Source: JBBRWO01 sp964388455
GTDB lineage: Bacteria; Actinomycetota; Coriobacteriia; Anaerosomatales; JAAXUF01
Direction of reading: 5' to 3'
DNA length: 64,000 nt
NCBI GenBank assembly: GCA_964388455.1
Contig: CAYMAN010000002.1
Coordinates: forward strand, 1 to 64,000
Shown: positions 24,310 through 31,809 of the stretch, in pieces
How positions within the stretch are numbered: position 1 is the first letter of the stretch
How the letters are laid out: every line of letters starts with the position of its first letter
Translations under genes and position numbers: made by a program
Notes under the pieces: model-generated
The model's input: the letters and a program-made list of their open reading frames with translations, nothing else
The model's database searches: none
Told to the model about the DNA's origin: nothing

Positions 24310-24738
24310 ATGCACCGTTCGATTCGCTTGTCCTTGGTGGTGCTCTCGCTTGCGCTGGCCGCCGGAGCGCTTGTTGCGCTTGGCGGTTGCGCGAAGGGAG
24401 CCGCGACCGGCGCGACCGGTCCTGCTGAGAGCGTCACGCCTCCCACCATCGAGCTCGTGACCCCCGCTGAAGGGGCGACCGTACCTGCGGGCGACGTGAG
24501 CGTCTCGGTGAAGACGACCGGTCTCAAGTTCGCTATGCCCAGCAACACGCTGGTCGCCGGTGAGGGGCACCTCCACGTCACCCTCGACGACGAGCCCTTC
24601 AAGATGAGCACCACCCCCGACTACGTCTACGAGGGCGTCACCCCCGGCGAGCACAAGCTGGAAGTGGAACTCGTCCAGAACGACACGAAGTCGTTCTCGC
24701 CGCCCGTGAAGCAGGAGATAACCTTTGTCGCGAAATAG
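24310..24738 (+). CDS. Lipoprotein with Ig-like domain (DUF4399/DUF6130-like)
   Basis: This 142-aa protein has a lipoprotein signal ending LGGC (Cys27). A compact β-domain follows, with PTIELVTPAEGATVPAGDVSV, a GEGHLHVTLDDEP motif (near 78-90) and TPGEHKLEVEL. The HLHV signature occurs in small DUF4399/DUF6130-type proteins next to copper or cytochrome genes. AGAAGAGG precedes the ATG. Its end overlaps the following cupredoxin gene by 14 nt, showing a shared transcript. Confidence 0.72.
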   Translation: MHRSIRLSLVVLSLALAAGALVALGGCAKGAATGATGPAESVTPPTIELVTPAEGATVPAGDVSVSVKTTGLKFAMPSNTLVAGEGHLHVTLDDEPFKMSTTPDYVYEGVTPGEHKLEVELVQNDTKSFSPPVKQEITFVAK

Positions 24739-25378
24739 ACGTCCGTCGTCCAGGAGTGAGGATCCCATCACCTCGCTTCAGGAGACGCTCGACACACAAG
24801 AGGCACGTCGCAAGAGCATGGCGAGAGGCGTCGCTATGGCCGCCGCCGCCCTGCTCGTGCTGGGTTCGGCGATCGCGGTGATGGCCGGTGGCAATTCCTC
24901 GACGACCAGCAAGAATGTCGCCGTCGCCGTATCGCCCGAGCCATCCGCGGCCGATGTGATCACCGACTCCGTCTCGCAGCCGGCACCCGCGCCCGTCGCG
25001 GAGCCGCAGGAGGACGTGGGTGCCGCTCCCACCGCGACTGCAGACCCGAAGCCGGTGACGCCGGCTCCGGCGAAGCCGACGTCGCAGAAGGCCAAGCCCA
25101 AGCCAAAGCCTGTTGCCCCGACATCGCAAAATGTCCGGATTGGGTTTGGAGACGCTGGATACTCGCCGAGTACCGTGAGAGCGTCAGCGGCAAGCCCGCT
25201 GAAGCTCTCTATCGACCAGGGTGAAGGCTGCGCTGCCGGATTCCTGATTCCCGCTCTGAACATCGCGGCGGACAACTCGGCCGGGCCGATAACGATCGAC
25301 CTCGGGCGGGTCCCCGCAGGCAGCTATCAGTTCAGCTGCGGCATGGAGATGGTCACGGGCACGCTGATCGTGAAGTAG
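24725..25378 (+). CDS. Membrane-anchored cupredoxin-like protein
   Basis: The 217-aa protein starts at TTG 24725, inside the preceding lipoprotein gene, with CAGGAG at 24711-24716; no other start gives a good site. It has a charged N-terminus, one TM helix (about 35-54), a Pro/Lys-rich linker (about 75-140) and a cupredoxin-like domain (about 145-217). The domain has YSPSTVRASAASPLKLSI, Cys in EGCAAG and FSCGMEMVTGTLIV. It is more divergent than the copies at 14864 and 17595. A tandem 13-nt duplication spans its stop codon (about 25366-25391), and a strong terminator follows. Confidence 0.75.
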   Translation: MSRNRRPSSRSEDPITSLQETLDTQEARRKSMARGVAMAAAALLVLGSAIAVMAGGNSSTTSKNVAVAVSPEPSAADVITDSVSQPAPAPVAEPQEDVGAAPTATADPKPVTPAPAKPTSQKAKPKPKPVAPTSQNVRIGFGDAGYSPSTVRASAASPLKLSIDQGEGCAAGFLIPALNIAADNSAGPITIDLGRVPAGSYQFSCGMEMVTGTLIVK

Positions 25379-25407
25379 GATCGTGAAGTAGGATCACGGC
25401 GTAGACA

Positions 25408-25455
25408 CAGTGATGCCACGCACGGCCATCAGGCTATGCGTGGCATCACTGTTTT
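25408..25455 (+). terminator. Intrinsic terminator ending the copper cluster
   Basis: CAGTGATGCCACGCA (25408-25422) pairs perfectly with TGCGTGGCATCACTG (25437-25451) and is followed by TTTT. It lies between convergent genes and is oriented for the plus strand. Confidence 0.9.
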
Positions 25456-25471
25456 CTGCACCGATTCAGCC

Positions 25472-25726
25472 TCAGGCCGAGAGGCGTTCGCGGAAGCGCG
25501 TTATCGCCTCGTCAACGCACGCGGTCATCACGATTCCTCCCAGACCACACACGTCTGCACACCGACCGCACCCGATGCACGCCTCGGGGTCGGGCATCCA
25601 AGGGATGAAACCGTCACTACCGAACGGGCGCATGACCAGGCCGCTCACCGGGCACACCGCAACGCACGACGTGCAGCCCTCGCAGTAGTTGGGAATGACC
25701 CACGGCATTTCGCGCGGGGGCGTCAT
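25472..25726 (-). CDS. 2[4Fe-4S] ferredoxin
   Basis: The 84-aa protein has CEGCTSCVAVCP near residues 15-26 and CIGCGRCADVCG near 50-61, ligands for two [4Fe-4S] clusters. An acidic, proline-rich insertion lies between them. It is the last gene of a six-gene minus-strand operon and overlaps the membrane protein gene by 4 nt. It should be a small cytosolic electron carrier for the neighbouring membrane or PPOX-fold proteins. The partner is not known. Confidence 0.9.
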   Translation of the reverse strand: MTPPREMPWVIPNYCEGCTSCVAVCPVSGLVMRPFGSDGFIPWMPDPEACIGCGRCADVCGLGGIVMTACVDEAITRFRERLSA

Positions 25727-26442
25727 TTCGCCGACGCCCAGTACTGGTCATCGGGCGCGGAGCGGAAGCCGGCACCGATGGATGTCTGTGTCTTGTAGCA
25801 GTGCACCCCGTAGCGAGCTGCGATGAAGGTCGTCGTGAACACGAGCATCCCTGCGCGCAGGAGCGTGAAGCCGAACTCGCGGGCGCCGACGGTCACGGCA
25901 TACAGCCCGCCACCCCAGACGCCGAGTGCGACGCTCGCCAACACGGCAACCAGCCACCACGTCACGCGCGTGCGAGACTCCTGGGATATTTCGGCGACCT
26001 TGCCGATGGTGAACCACAGGAAGCCGGAGGCGAAGAACGCGGCGAGTCCTGTGAACAGCAACGAGGCCGTCTCGAAGCCGAGAAGTGCCGTGGCAAGGCT
26101 GGCGACTGCGGAGGTGACACTCAGGGCGCCGGTGACGATGACGCCCCTGAAGTGCAAGCCCATGTTCTTGATCCCCTGATAGCAGGCGATGAGCAAGATG
26201 ACCGCCCCGACATAGGTGAGCAGGGGAGGAAGTGCGAGCACACCGGGAAGAAGACTCCCTGAGCTGCCGGCCTGGAATGAGCCGAGCCAGTCCGGGAACC
26301 AGAGTCCCACGAGCGCGGGAATGGCGCCGATCTCCATCCATCGCACGACCCGAGGCTTGGGCCACCGCGGCTCGATGGAACCGGAGATCGCGCGCTTCTT
26401 GACGACCTTGCTGGGCGGTGTGAGCGCGTCGGGGGAGCTCAT
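25723..26442 (-). CDS. Multi-spanning membrane protein of unknown function
   Basis: This 239-aa protein has about six hydrophobic segments (near residues 40-55, 70-90, 102-120, 123-145, 160-185 and 190-208). The C-terminal end GVHCYKTQTSIGAGFRSAPDDQYWASAK is cytosolic and has one Cys and one His. No family was recognised. It overlaps the ferredoxin gene downstream and the PPOX gene upstream by 4 nt each, so the three are tightly coupled. A membrane redox partner of the ferredoxin is possible. Confidence 0.75.
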   Translation of the reverse strand: MSSPDALTPPSKVVKKRAISGSIEPRWPKPRVVRWMEIGAIPALVGLWFPDWLGSFQAGSSGSLLPGVLALPPLLTYVGAVILLIACYQGIKNMGLHFRGVIVTGALSVTSAVASLATALLGFETASLLFTGLAAFFASGFLWFTIGKVAEISQESRTRVTWWLVAVLASVALGVWGGGLYAVTVGAREFGFTLLRAGMLVFTTTFIAARYGVHCYKTQTSIGAGFRSAPDDQYWASAK

Positions 26443-26849
26443 CGGGGAGGCCCGTCGTCACGCCAGCGGCTGGTCTCGAACTGCAGGACGTCGTCGTACG
26501 GAAGCACGTCGAGTCGGAGTCCAGCCTCAGGGCCGGGTTTGGTGGAGTAGATCTCGTCGACGCGCACGATCAGCTGGTCGTCGAGAATCGCCGCGTCGCC
26601 CTTGAACTGGTAGGCGGCCCTGATGCTTCCGATGCCACCGACACCGATCGCAACGCGAGGGTTCTCGGCGAGGTTCAGAGAGATGTGCTCGGCCTGTTTG
26701 GGGCTGAGAGGGAAGCGAAGCGTCTCATCAGAGTCTGCGACTGCGGAATCCACGACGATCACTGCGGGTGCTCCGGTCTTGGACGCGGTGGCGATGTGGC
26801 CTCCGAGTCCGGTCAACCAGTTCTTCATTCGTGGTGTCAGCGTAGCCAT
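26439..26849 (-). CDS. Pyridoxamine 5'-phosphate oxidase-like (PPOX fold) protein
   Basis: This 136-aa protein has the split-barrel flavin-binding pattern of small PPOX-family proteins: WLTGLGGHIATASKTGAPAVIVV near the start and LSPKQAEHISLNLAENPRVAIGV in the middle. These proteins bind FMN, F420 or heme. It is the third of three PPOX-like genes in this operon, which are diverged paralogues. The substrate is unknown. Confidence 0.78.
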   Translation of the reverse strand: MATLTPRMKNWLTGLGGHIATASKTGAPAVIVVDSAVADSDETLRFPLSPKQAEHISLNLAENPRVAIGVGGIGSIRAAYQFKGDAAILDDQLIVRVDEIYSTKPGPEAGLRLDVLPYDDVLQFETSRWRDDGPPR

Positions 26850-26863
26850 GGCGTGCTCCTGTT

Positions 26864-27349
26864 CTATTGGATTTCGAGGGGATCGCCCGCGTGGGCGGGT
26901 TCGAAGCTGGTCACGGACTCGACGCGCAGGGCGATGACTCCCCGCTGCACGAGCGCGGGCGGACGGATGTCAGGAGGCACTTCCGACGGCGGCTCCTTGG
27001 TCGCCCAGTCACCCCAGTCTGCAAGCGTCTCGGCCACGTCGAGGCCCTCCCACGTTGCTCCGTCGAGGTGACCCTCCTGCAGAATGGTCGCAGGCCCGGA
27101 GAGCATCCAGGTCCGGCCCTTCACGGGATGCGCGACCGTGATCACGCCGTGGGGGTTCTCGTTGAGGTTGACTCGCGTCTTTTGGGCGAACATCTCGGCG
27201 ATCAGGATGTACTCGTCCTTGTAGAGCGTGACGAACCGCTCGCCGACGATGTTGGGATTGCCGTCCCGGGATGATGTGGTGAGGTACACCACCGCACCGC
27301 CCATGCCGACGGTGCAGAGTGCTTTGGCCGCTTTGGAACCCAGTCTCAT
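26864..27349 (-). CDS. PPOX-fold flavin/heme-binding protein
   Basis: The 161-aa protein has AVVYLTTSSRDGNPNIVGERFVTLYKDEYILIAEMFAQKTRVNLNENP, the classic PPOX strand-turn-strand core. It ends QRGVIALRVESVTSFEP like its upstream neighbour. The WGDWATKE segment near 110 is shared with that neighbour (WGDWDETVE). ATG 27349 overlaps the upstream stop by 4 nt. Pairing of two similar PPOX proteins suggests a heterodimer; this is inference. Confidence 0.82.
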   Translation of the reverse strand: MRLGSKAAKALCTVGMGGAVVYLTTSSRDGNPNIVGERFVTLYKDEYILIAEMFAQKTRVNLNENPHGVITVAHPVKGRTWMLSGPATILQEGHLDGATWEGLDVAETLADWGDWATKEPPSEVPPDIRPPALVQRGVIALRVESVTSFEPAHAGDPLEIQ

Positions 27350-27804
27350 GTCAGCACCTCCACGATGCGCTCAGGCTTGAATACGATGACTCCGCGCTGC
27401 GCGAAGACAGTGGGTCGAGCGCTCTCCTCGGCGGCGTCGAGGATCGGCTCGACGGTCTCGTCCCAGTCGCCCCAGCGGTCGAGCACCTCTCCGGCCGAGA
27501 GCCCGAAGAGCCTGAATGCGCGCGGATGTCCCCACTGGATAAGGTCGGCTTGGCCCTCAAGCGTCACCCCGAGCGGATGCTCGGCGGTCGCGAAACTCAG
27601 AACCGCGGCCGCGTTCTCGTTGAGATTGACGCGTGACTGCATCGCGAACAGATCGGGCATCAGCACCAGGTCGCCGACCACGTCCGTGAACGGGATGGGA
27701 AGGACGTCGGTGCGACCGTCGCGCAGTGATGTGGTCAGGTTGGCGACGAGGGTTTCCGCTGCTCCGGCCTTCAGCCGTTCTGCGAGCTCCACTGGTAGTT
27801 TCAT
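27346..27804 (-). CDS. PPOX-fold flavin/heme-binding protein
   Basis: The 152-aa protein starts MKLPVELAERLK at 27804, its ATG overlapping the stop of the upstream gene (ATGA). Earlier in-frame starts lie inside that gene. It has VANLTTSLRDGRTDVLPIPF and LMPDLFAMQSRVNLNENAAAVL, typical of the PPOX split barrel, and ends QRGVIVFKPERIVEVL. Its closest relative here is the next gene. The cofactor cannot be told from the sequence. Confidence 0.82.
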   Translation of the reverse strand: MKLPVELAERLKAGAAETLVANLTTSLRDGRTDVLPIPFTDVVGDLVLMPDLFAMQSRVNLNENAAAVLSFATAEHPLGVTLEGQADLIQWGHPRAFRLFGLSAGEVLDRWGDWDETVEPILDAAEESARPTVFAQRGVIVFKPERIVEVLT

Positions 27805-28292
27805 CTGTCCTCCAAGGTGTACTCGAACTCGCATCGCGGGCTTCCCTGGAGAATCGTCTTGGATTGCGTGACGGAGACTCCGGGGACGAGGGCTCTTGCG
27901 AAGGGTGCATCCCGTTCGCAACTGAAGGCCGTTCCCACCGCTTCAAGTCCACGGGACTGATACATCTCCGCGTAGCTGCAGCGGGTCACGTGAAAGCGGA
28001 GGCGATGAGCGGACAGCTCGTCGAGTTCCAGATCGAGCCGACCTTCTCCGCCAAGCACCTGCCACACCTCCCATAGGGACTCGAGCGTGGGCTCGGGATA
28101 GCGGGCCCGGAACGTATCCGCCGAGGACTCGGCGAGCAGCGTCACGGCTTGCCTGAAGAGTGCGGAAGCCGCCTCCTGTCCAAGCTCGGAGGTGAGAGCT
28201 GAGTGAAAAGCTTGAGCGACGTCGATTTCGATACTGCGCCGCTGCAGAGGAGTGAGAGAGGGCTCCTGAGGTGGGGGTGAGTGCTCAGTCAT
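27801..28292 (-). CDS. ATC-hydrolase-like protein
   Basis: This 163-aa protein resembles the L-2-amino-thiazoline-4-carboxylate hydrolase family. Helical N-terminus with FRQAVTLLAESSADTF, then FHVTRCSYAEMYQSRGLEAVGTAFSCERD, and the end VSVTQSKTILQGSPRCEFEYTLED. The conserved cysteines in RCSYAE, FSCERD and PRCEF match the family pattern. Many members are not true thiazoline hydrolases but sit in redox or anaerobic operons. It is the first gene of the six-gene operon. Confidence 0.78.
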   Translation of the reverse strand: MTEHSPPPQEPSLTPLQRRSIEIDVAQAFHSALTSELGQEAASALFRQAVTLLAESSADTFRARYPEPTLESLWEVWQVLGGEGRLDLELDELSAHRLRFHVTRCSYAEMYQSRGLEAVGTAFSCERDAPFARALVPGVSVTQSKTILQGSPRCEFEYTLEDR

Positions 28293-28454
28293 TACCGAAT
28301 CCTTTGCGTATGTGTGCCGTCGTAGACAGCATTCAGGACTCGTGAAGAGGTCCGGTCAAGAGGTTTCAACGCACTCCTTGTATGCGGAAAGTGCGAATTA
28401 GGAGTGTTCGTGCGGGAACCTGCGCGAGCTGGTGCGGAATGGCGCCCTAACGAC

Positions 28455-28487
28455 AGAGCGACCCGCCTGGTGCAGGCGGGTCGCTCT
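28455..28487 (-). terminator. Perfect 14-bp hairpin after the large HMA-cupredoxin gene
   Basis: AGAGCGACCCGCCT (28455-28468) and AGGCGGGTCGCTCT (28474-28487) form a perfect stem with a 5-nt loop, 36 nt beyond the stop codon of the minus-strand gene. The U-tract is weak, so it may end transcription poorly or protect the mRNA end. Confidence 0.55.
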
Positions 28488-28522
28488 GGTGTGGAGCGAA
28501 GCGGTGACGATGCAGCGCGGTG

Positions 28523-30106
28523 TTACTGAACGATCAGGCTGCCCTCTTGGTGACCCATGGGGCAGTCGAACGCATACGTGCCAGGCTCGAGCGCCGGGAG
28601 TTTCACGGTTGCGGGACCAGCGGTGAGATCCTGCCTGATACCCAGCTCCGTGAAGATGACCTCGGTGATGCAGCTGGCTGCCGCGCCAAACGCGATCTCT
28701 GTCGGAACTCCGGCCTTCAGGGCGATCTGATTGGGAGCGAAGCTGCCGCCTGAAGTGTCGACGGTGGCCTTCTGGGTCTTGCCTGAAGCGTCTACGGTCG
28801 CCGAGGACGGTGCGGACGCAACGGGAGCGGGAGCGGCATCGGTGCTAACGAGGCCAGATCCGGAGAGAATCTGCCGAACCGACTCTTCGGATTGTGACGA
28901 TTCGCAGAAATTAACGTCAATCACCGAGCGGTCCAGATCCAGAACGACGTCACCAATGCCTTCCTGTCCGATGAACGAGTCAAGTAGCGCATCGGCCTGT
29001 GAGCCAAGATCGACGCCTTGGTTCGCCGTCACGGGAATCGATGCAGCAGTACACGCGCTCGGGGCACCGAAATTCTTCTTGACGGTGCCGCCGACAACCT
29101 TCGCGGACACGCCTTGGCCTCCGGCGATCACGCCAGCAACCACGAGCAGTCCGACCACGACGACGATGAGGTAGGCGGGCTTGATTCGCTTAGGCTGAGG
29201 CTCGGGCTCGGGAGCCACCGGCTCCGCCTTCCGCTTACGCGAGGAGCCCGCAGCAGTGGACTTGGGTGAGGCGGACTTAGAGGAGGAGGCCTGAGGGGCG
29301 GCGGATTTTGGGGTGGAGGATTTGGCGGCAGGTGTGGAACTTGCCTGGGCACGCGGTGCTTTCACGGCAGGAAGCTCCTGCGGCTGGATCTTTGCGCGCA
29401 CCTTGTAGATCAGAAGCCCGAAGCCGCCGAGGGCCAGGCCGAGAATGACCACGAAGATAGCGGGGTTGCTCGGGGCCGAAACCGCCCCGCCTGCAGCGGC
29501 CGCTCCAGCGGCTGGAGACGAGTAGGTGAAGGACAGATCGATGACCTCACCGGCCTTCGGGTTCTTCACGGTCTTGGTGTACATGCTGAAACCGGTGCTG
29601 GAGGGCTGAATGATCGCCCCAGGCGCCGCCGAGATGATCTGGGATGCCTGGGGAATGCGATGGCTGATGCGCACCTCGGGGAGCGCCTGCCATGCCGTCC
29701 ACTTCATCGTGGAGCGGAAGTTGGCGCCATCCGGGCCGCTCATTCCCTGGACGATTCCCTCGACCTGCGCGATTCGTGACTTTGTGAGCGTGAATCGGTA
29801 CAGGTCCATGCCCTGGCTGGTCGACTTCACATACTTGAGTTCCGGATCAGCAGACGCAGCGCCGCCGAGAATCTCACCGATCCATTGAAGCTGAGTTCCT
29901 GCGGGTACGGCGAGTTCACCTTCATAGGGCAGCTTCGCAGATGGCGGGAGTTCACCAGCGACGAGCAGTAGCGACTGCTGCTGTTCGGTCTGCAGCGTCA
30001 CGTCGATGGTCTTCCACTCGCTTGGGGCAGCGGAAGCGGATGCGGCTGGAATCGCAAGTGCCGCAGCAACAAGCATGAGTACGGCGAAACGGATGGGTCT
30101 CAACAT
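28523..30106 (-). CDS. Large two-TM protein with HMA-like and cupredoxin-like domains
   Basis: The 527-aa product has a signal peptide (1-27), an extracytoplasmic β-rich domain (about 30-205), a TM helix (about 213-236), a Ser/Lys/Ala/Pro linker (about 240-305), a second TM (about 311-330), a domain of HMA-like length and secondary structure (about 345-420, ending VVLDLDRSVIDVNF, no CxxC), and a cupredoxin-like domain (about 445-527). The last has FAPNQIALKAGVPTEIAFG, Cys in ASCITE and FDCPMGHQEGSL. CPMGH replaces the CGMxM of the other five copies. GAGGAG precedes the ATG. It follows the small CC-motif protein gene. Confidence 0.75.
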   Translation of the reverse strand: MLRPIRFAVLMLVAAALAIPAASASAAPSEWKTIDVTLQTEQQQSLLLVAGELPPSAKLPYEGELAVPAGTQLQWIGEILGGAASADPELKYVKSTSQGMDLYRFTLTKSRIAQVEGIVQGMSGPDGANFRSTMKWTAWQALPEVRISHRIPQASQIISAAPGAIIQPSSTGFSMYTKTVKNPKAGEVIDLSFTYSSPAAGAAAAGGAVSAPSNPAIFVVILGLALGGFGLLIYKVRAKIQPQELPAVKAPRAQASSTPAAKSSTPKSAAPQASSSKSASPKSTAAGSSRKRKAEPVAPEPEPQPKRIKPAYLIVVVVGLLVVAGVIAGGQGVSAKVVGGTVKKNFGAPSACTAASIPVTANQGVDLGSQADALLDSFIGQEGIGDVVLDLDRSVIDVNFCESSQSEESVRQILSGSGLVSTDAAPAPVASAPSSATVDASGKTQKATVDTSGGSFAPNQIALKAGVPTEIAFGAAASCITEVIFTELGIRQDLTAGPATVKLPALEPGTYAFDCPMGHQEGSLIVQ

Positions 30107-30160
30107 AGAGGGCTCCTCAGGGAATCAACAGCTCGAAAGGGACACACGCGTGCGCGAATG

Positions 30161-30457
30161 TCAGAGTCGAAGCGGCGATGCCGTGAGCGCGAGTGGAGGC
30201 TCAAGCGTAAGCGCGGCCAGCGCGATGTGCGGCTGCGCTCGGGGGAACCACTTGGTCAGCGCGCTTGCCGCGGCACCACGGAGCACGCAGGTAGCGAGTG
30301 CTTGGCCAGTATCGGTACGGAGCCTGTCAGCGCGATCAGACTTCACGCAACACGGGTGAATCGCTTCTCCGCAGGCCATGTCACCGCACGCCACAAAGAC
30401 AACTGCGGCAACGAACACCGCAAGCGCGAGACTTATGTAGCGAAGATAGATAGTCAT
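30161..30457 (-). CDS. Small Cys-rich membrane protein
   Basis: This 98-aa protein has an N-terminal membrane segment (about residues 6-24), then a CGDMACGEAIHPCC cluster, a variable region and a proline-rich hydrophobic tail (LEPPLALTASPLRL). CCCGAGG lies before ATG 30457. It is 54 nt upstream of the large HMA-cupredoxin gene and presumably in its operon. It resembles the small protein at 15540 in layout (TM, CxMG cluster, later Cys, PP tail). It may bind Cu or another soft metal outside the membrane. Confidence 0.6.
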   Translation of the reverse strand: MTIYLRYISLALAVFVAAVVFVACGDMACGEAIHPCCVKSDRADRLRTDTGQALATCVLRGAAASALTKWFPRAQPHIALAALTLEPPLALTASPLRL

Positions 30458-30503
30458 GATGACCTCGGGATAGCAACCAGCGTGCCCTTTGCGGGCTGAA
30501 GCC

Positions 30504-30542
30504 TGAGAAAAACCGTCCGCCCCCAGCCGGAAGCGGACGGTC
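30504..30542 (-). terminator. Intrinsic terminator after the HAD gene
   Basis: On the minus strand ACCGTCCGC (30541-30533) and GCGGACGGT (30520-30512) form a 9-bp stem followed by TTTTTCTC. It lies about 100 nt after the HAD stop codon. Confidence 0.8.
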
Positions 30543-30643
30543 AGCCGAGCCAGAGCGCTTGCCTGAACTCAGTGAGCGTATTCGGCGGAGCGGCGATGCA
30601 CAAGCGGAGATACTGTGGAGATGGCCGCGCGCATGGCGACAAC

Positions 30644-31540
30644 TCAGGGAAGTTGAGTCGCAATCCACGCTTCTGCGAACTGCGCCCAACCCTCGCCGCG
30701 CTCGCCTTCGAGGCGCACCACGGTCTCCTCGGCGTGTAGGGCGAGTGCATCCAGCAGTCTTGGGCTCTGGAACGCGTTGGCCACCAGCGCCGTGATACCG
30801 ACAGCCGAGGACATCGCGAGGTCTGTTGCGGAATCGCCGATCGCCGCGGCTTGCTCACGCGTCATCCCGCGCAGCGTCAGGTCGAGTGTGAGTGCCTGGG
30901 CCTTGCCGGTGCCCGCGGGCACCAGGTGGTAAGCATGGATCGGCTCGAAGCACGCCAGCCCGTGCGTGGGAGGGTGCACGAGTCCGTTGTCGAGAATGTC
31001 CACGGGGAGATCGAGTGTGTCGAGCACCGCTTGGGCCTCGCCGCAGTCCAGGCATCCGCGCAGCAGGTGGGTCGCCTCGCGGTTGTGGTGCCACGGCGTG
31101 TGGTACTCCAGCCGACCTGGGAACGCCTCCTGCAGTGCGGTGAGAGCGCCGCTGTCGCGGATCGCCTCGTAGGGCGTCTGGCCCTCGGTGAGCACTTCCT
31201 CGGTCCACGTGCCGGTGTTGTAGGTGATAACGCGGCCGGGACCGGCGCCGGTCACGCGCACGCAGCCCATCTCGGCGAGGAAATCGACCCAGCCCAGCAG
31301 CCGCGCGAGCTCGGTGAGCTGGATGCGGGTACGGCCGGAGATCGGGACGACCGTGAGGCCGGCTCGGCGCAGAGCGACGATCGCCTCGGCTGTGGCGGTG
31401 GATGGATCGCCGTGCGAGTTGGAGAGCAGTGCGCCGCCGGGGGCGAGGAGCGTGCCGTCGAGGTCGGTGTAGAGCACCCGGACGTGGGCCAGCGCAGCGA
31501 GGGCCTTTGGCGATTCTGTGAGGAGCGGCGTGGTGATCAT
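30644..31540 (-). CDS. HAD-superfamily phosphatase (Cof/MPGP-like, type IIB)
   Basis: The 298-aa enzyme has HAD motif I YTDLDGTLL (near residues 23-31), motif II PISGRT, and motif III-IV KAQALTLDL and IGDSATDLAMSSAVGITALVANA. The cap between motifs II and III is of the type IIB (mannosyl-3-phosphoglycerate or sucrose-phosphatase) size. It should hydrolyse a sugar phosphate or similar, using the first Asp as nucleophile. ATG 31540 is divergent from the sulfate operon across 269 nt. Substrate unknown. Confidence 0.85.
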   Translation of the reverse strand: MITTPLLTESPKALAALAHVRVLYTDLDGTLLAPGGALLSNSHGDPSTATAEAIVALRRAGLTVVPISGRTRIQLTELARLLGWVDFLAEMGCVRVTGAGPGRVITYNTGTWTEEVLTEGQTPYEAIRDSGALTALQEAFPGRLEYHTPWHHNREATHLLRGCLDCGEAQAVLDTLDLPVDILDNGLVHPPTHGLACFEPIHAYHLVPAGTGKAQALTLDLTLRGMTREQAAAIGDSATDLAMSSAVGITALVANAFQSPRLLDALALHAEETVVRLEGERGEGWAQFAEAWIATQLP

Positions 31541-31622
31541 GTGACGATGATACCTCGCAGCTCAGAAGTGGGCGCTGTGACACCCCTTTTCACGTCGCCG
31601 GGCGGTCAAGCCGGCTCTCACC

Positions 31623-31724
31623 ATTTCGCACGTACTAGCAGCGTAATGCCCTGACCTGCAGGTTTATGGCTTTGCGCATATTGCGCGTATCGGCGGTGCG
31701 TAATAATCGCCGATTTCGCACGTA
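31623..31724. promoter_or_regulatory. Direct repeats in the promoter region of the sulfate operon
   Basis: ATTTCGCACGTA occurs at 31623-31634 and again at 31713-31724, exactly 90 nt apart. Between them GCGTAAT is duplicated, and GCGCATATTGCGCG is near-palindromic. The region lies between the divergent HAD and sulfate-binding protein genes. These may be operator sites for a sulfur regulator; no known consensus was matched. The other 150 nt of the gap hold nothing I can name. Confidence 0.4.
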
Positions 31725-31809
31725 TCATCGGGCCCCAACCCAATGACGCCGTTCCTCACGGGAGTGAAGACGGCAGGCCGGCGGTCGAGGATCGCCGAGA
31801 GGAGAAGCC

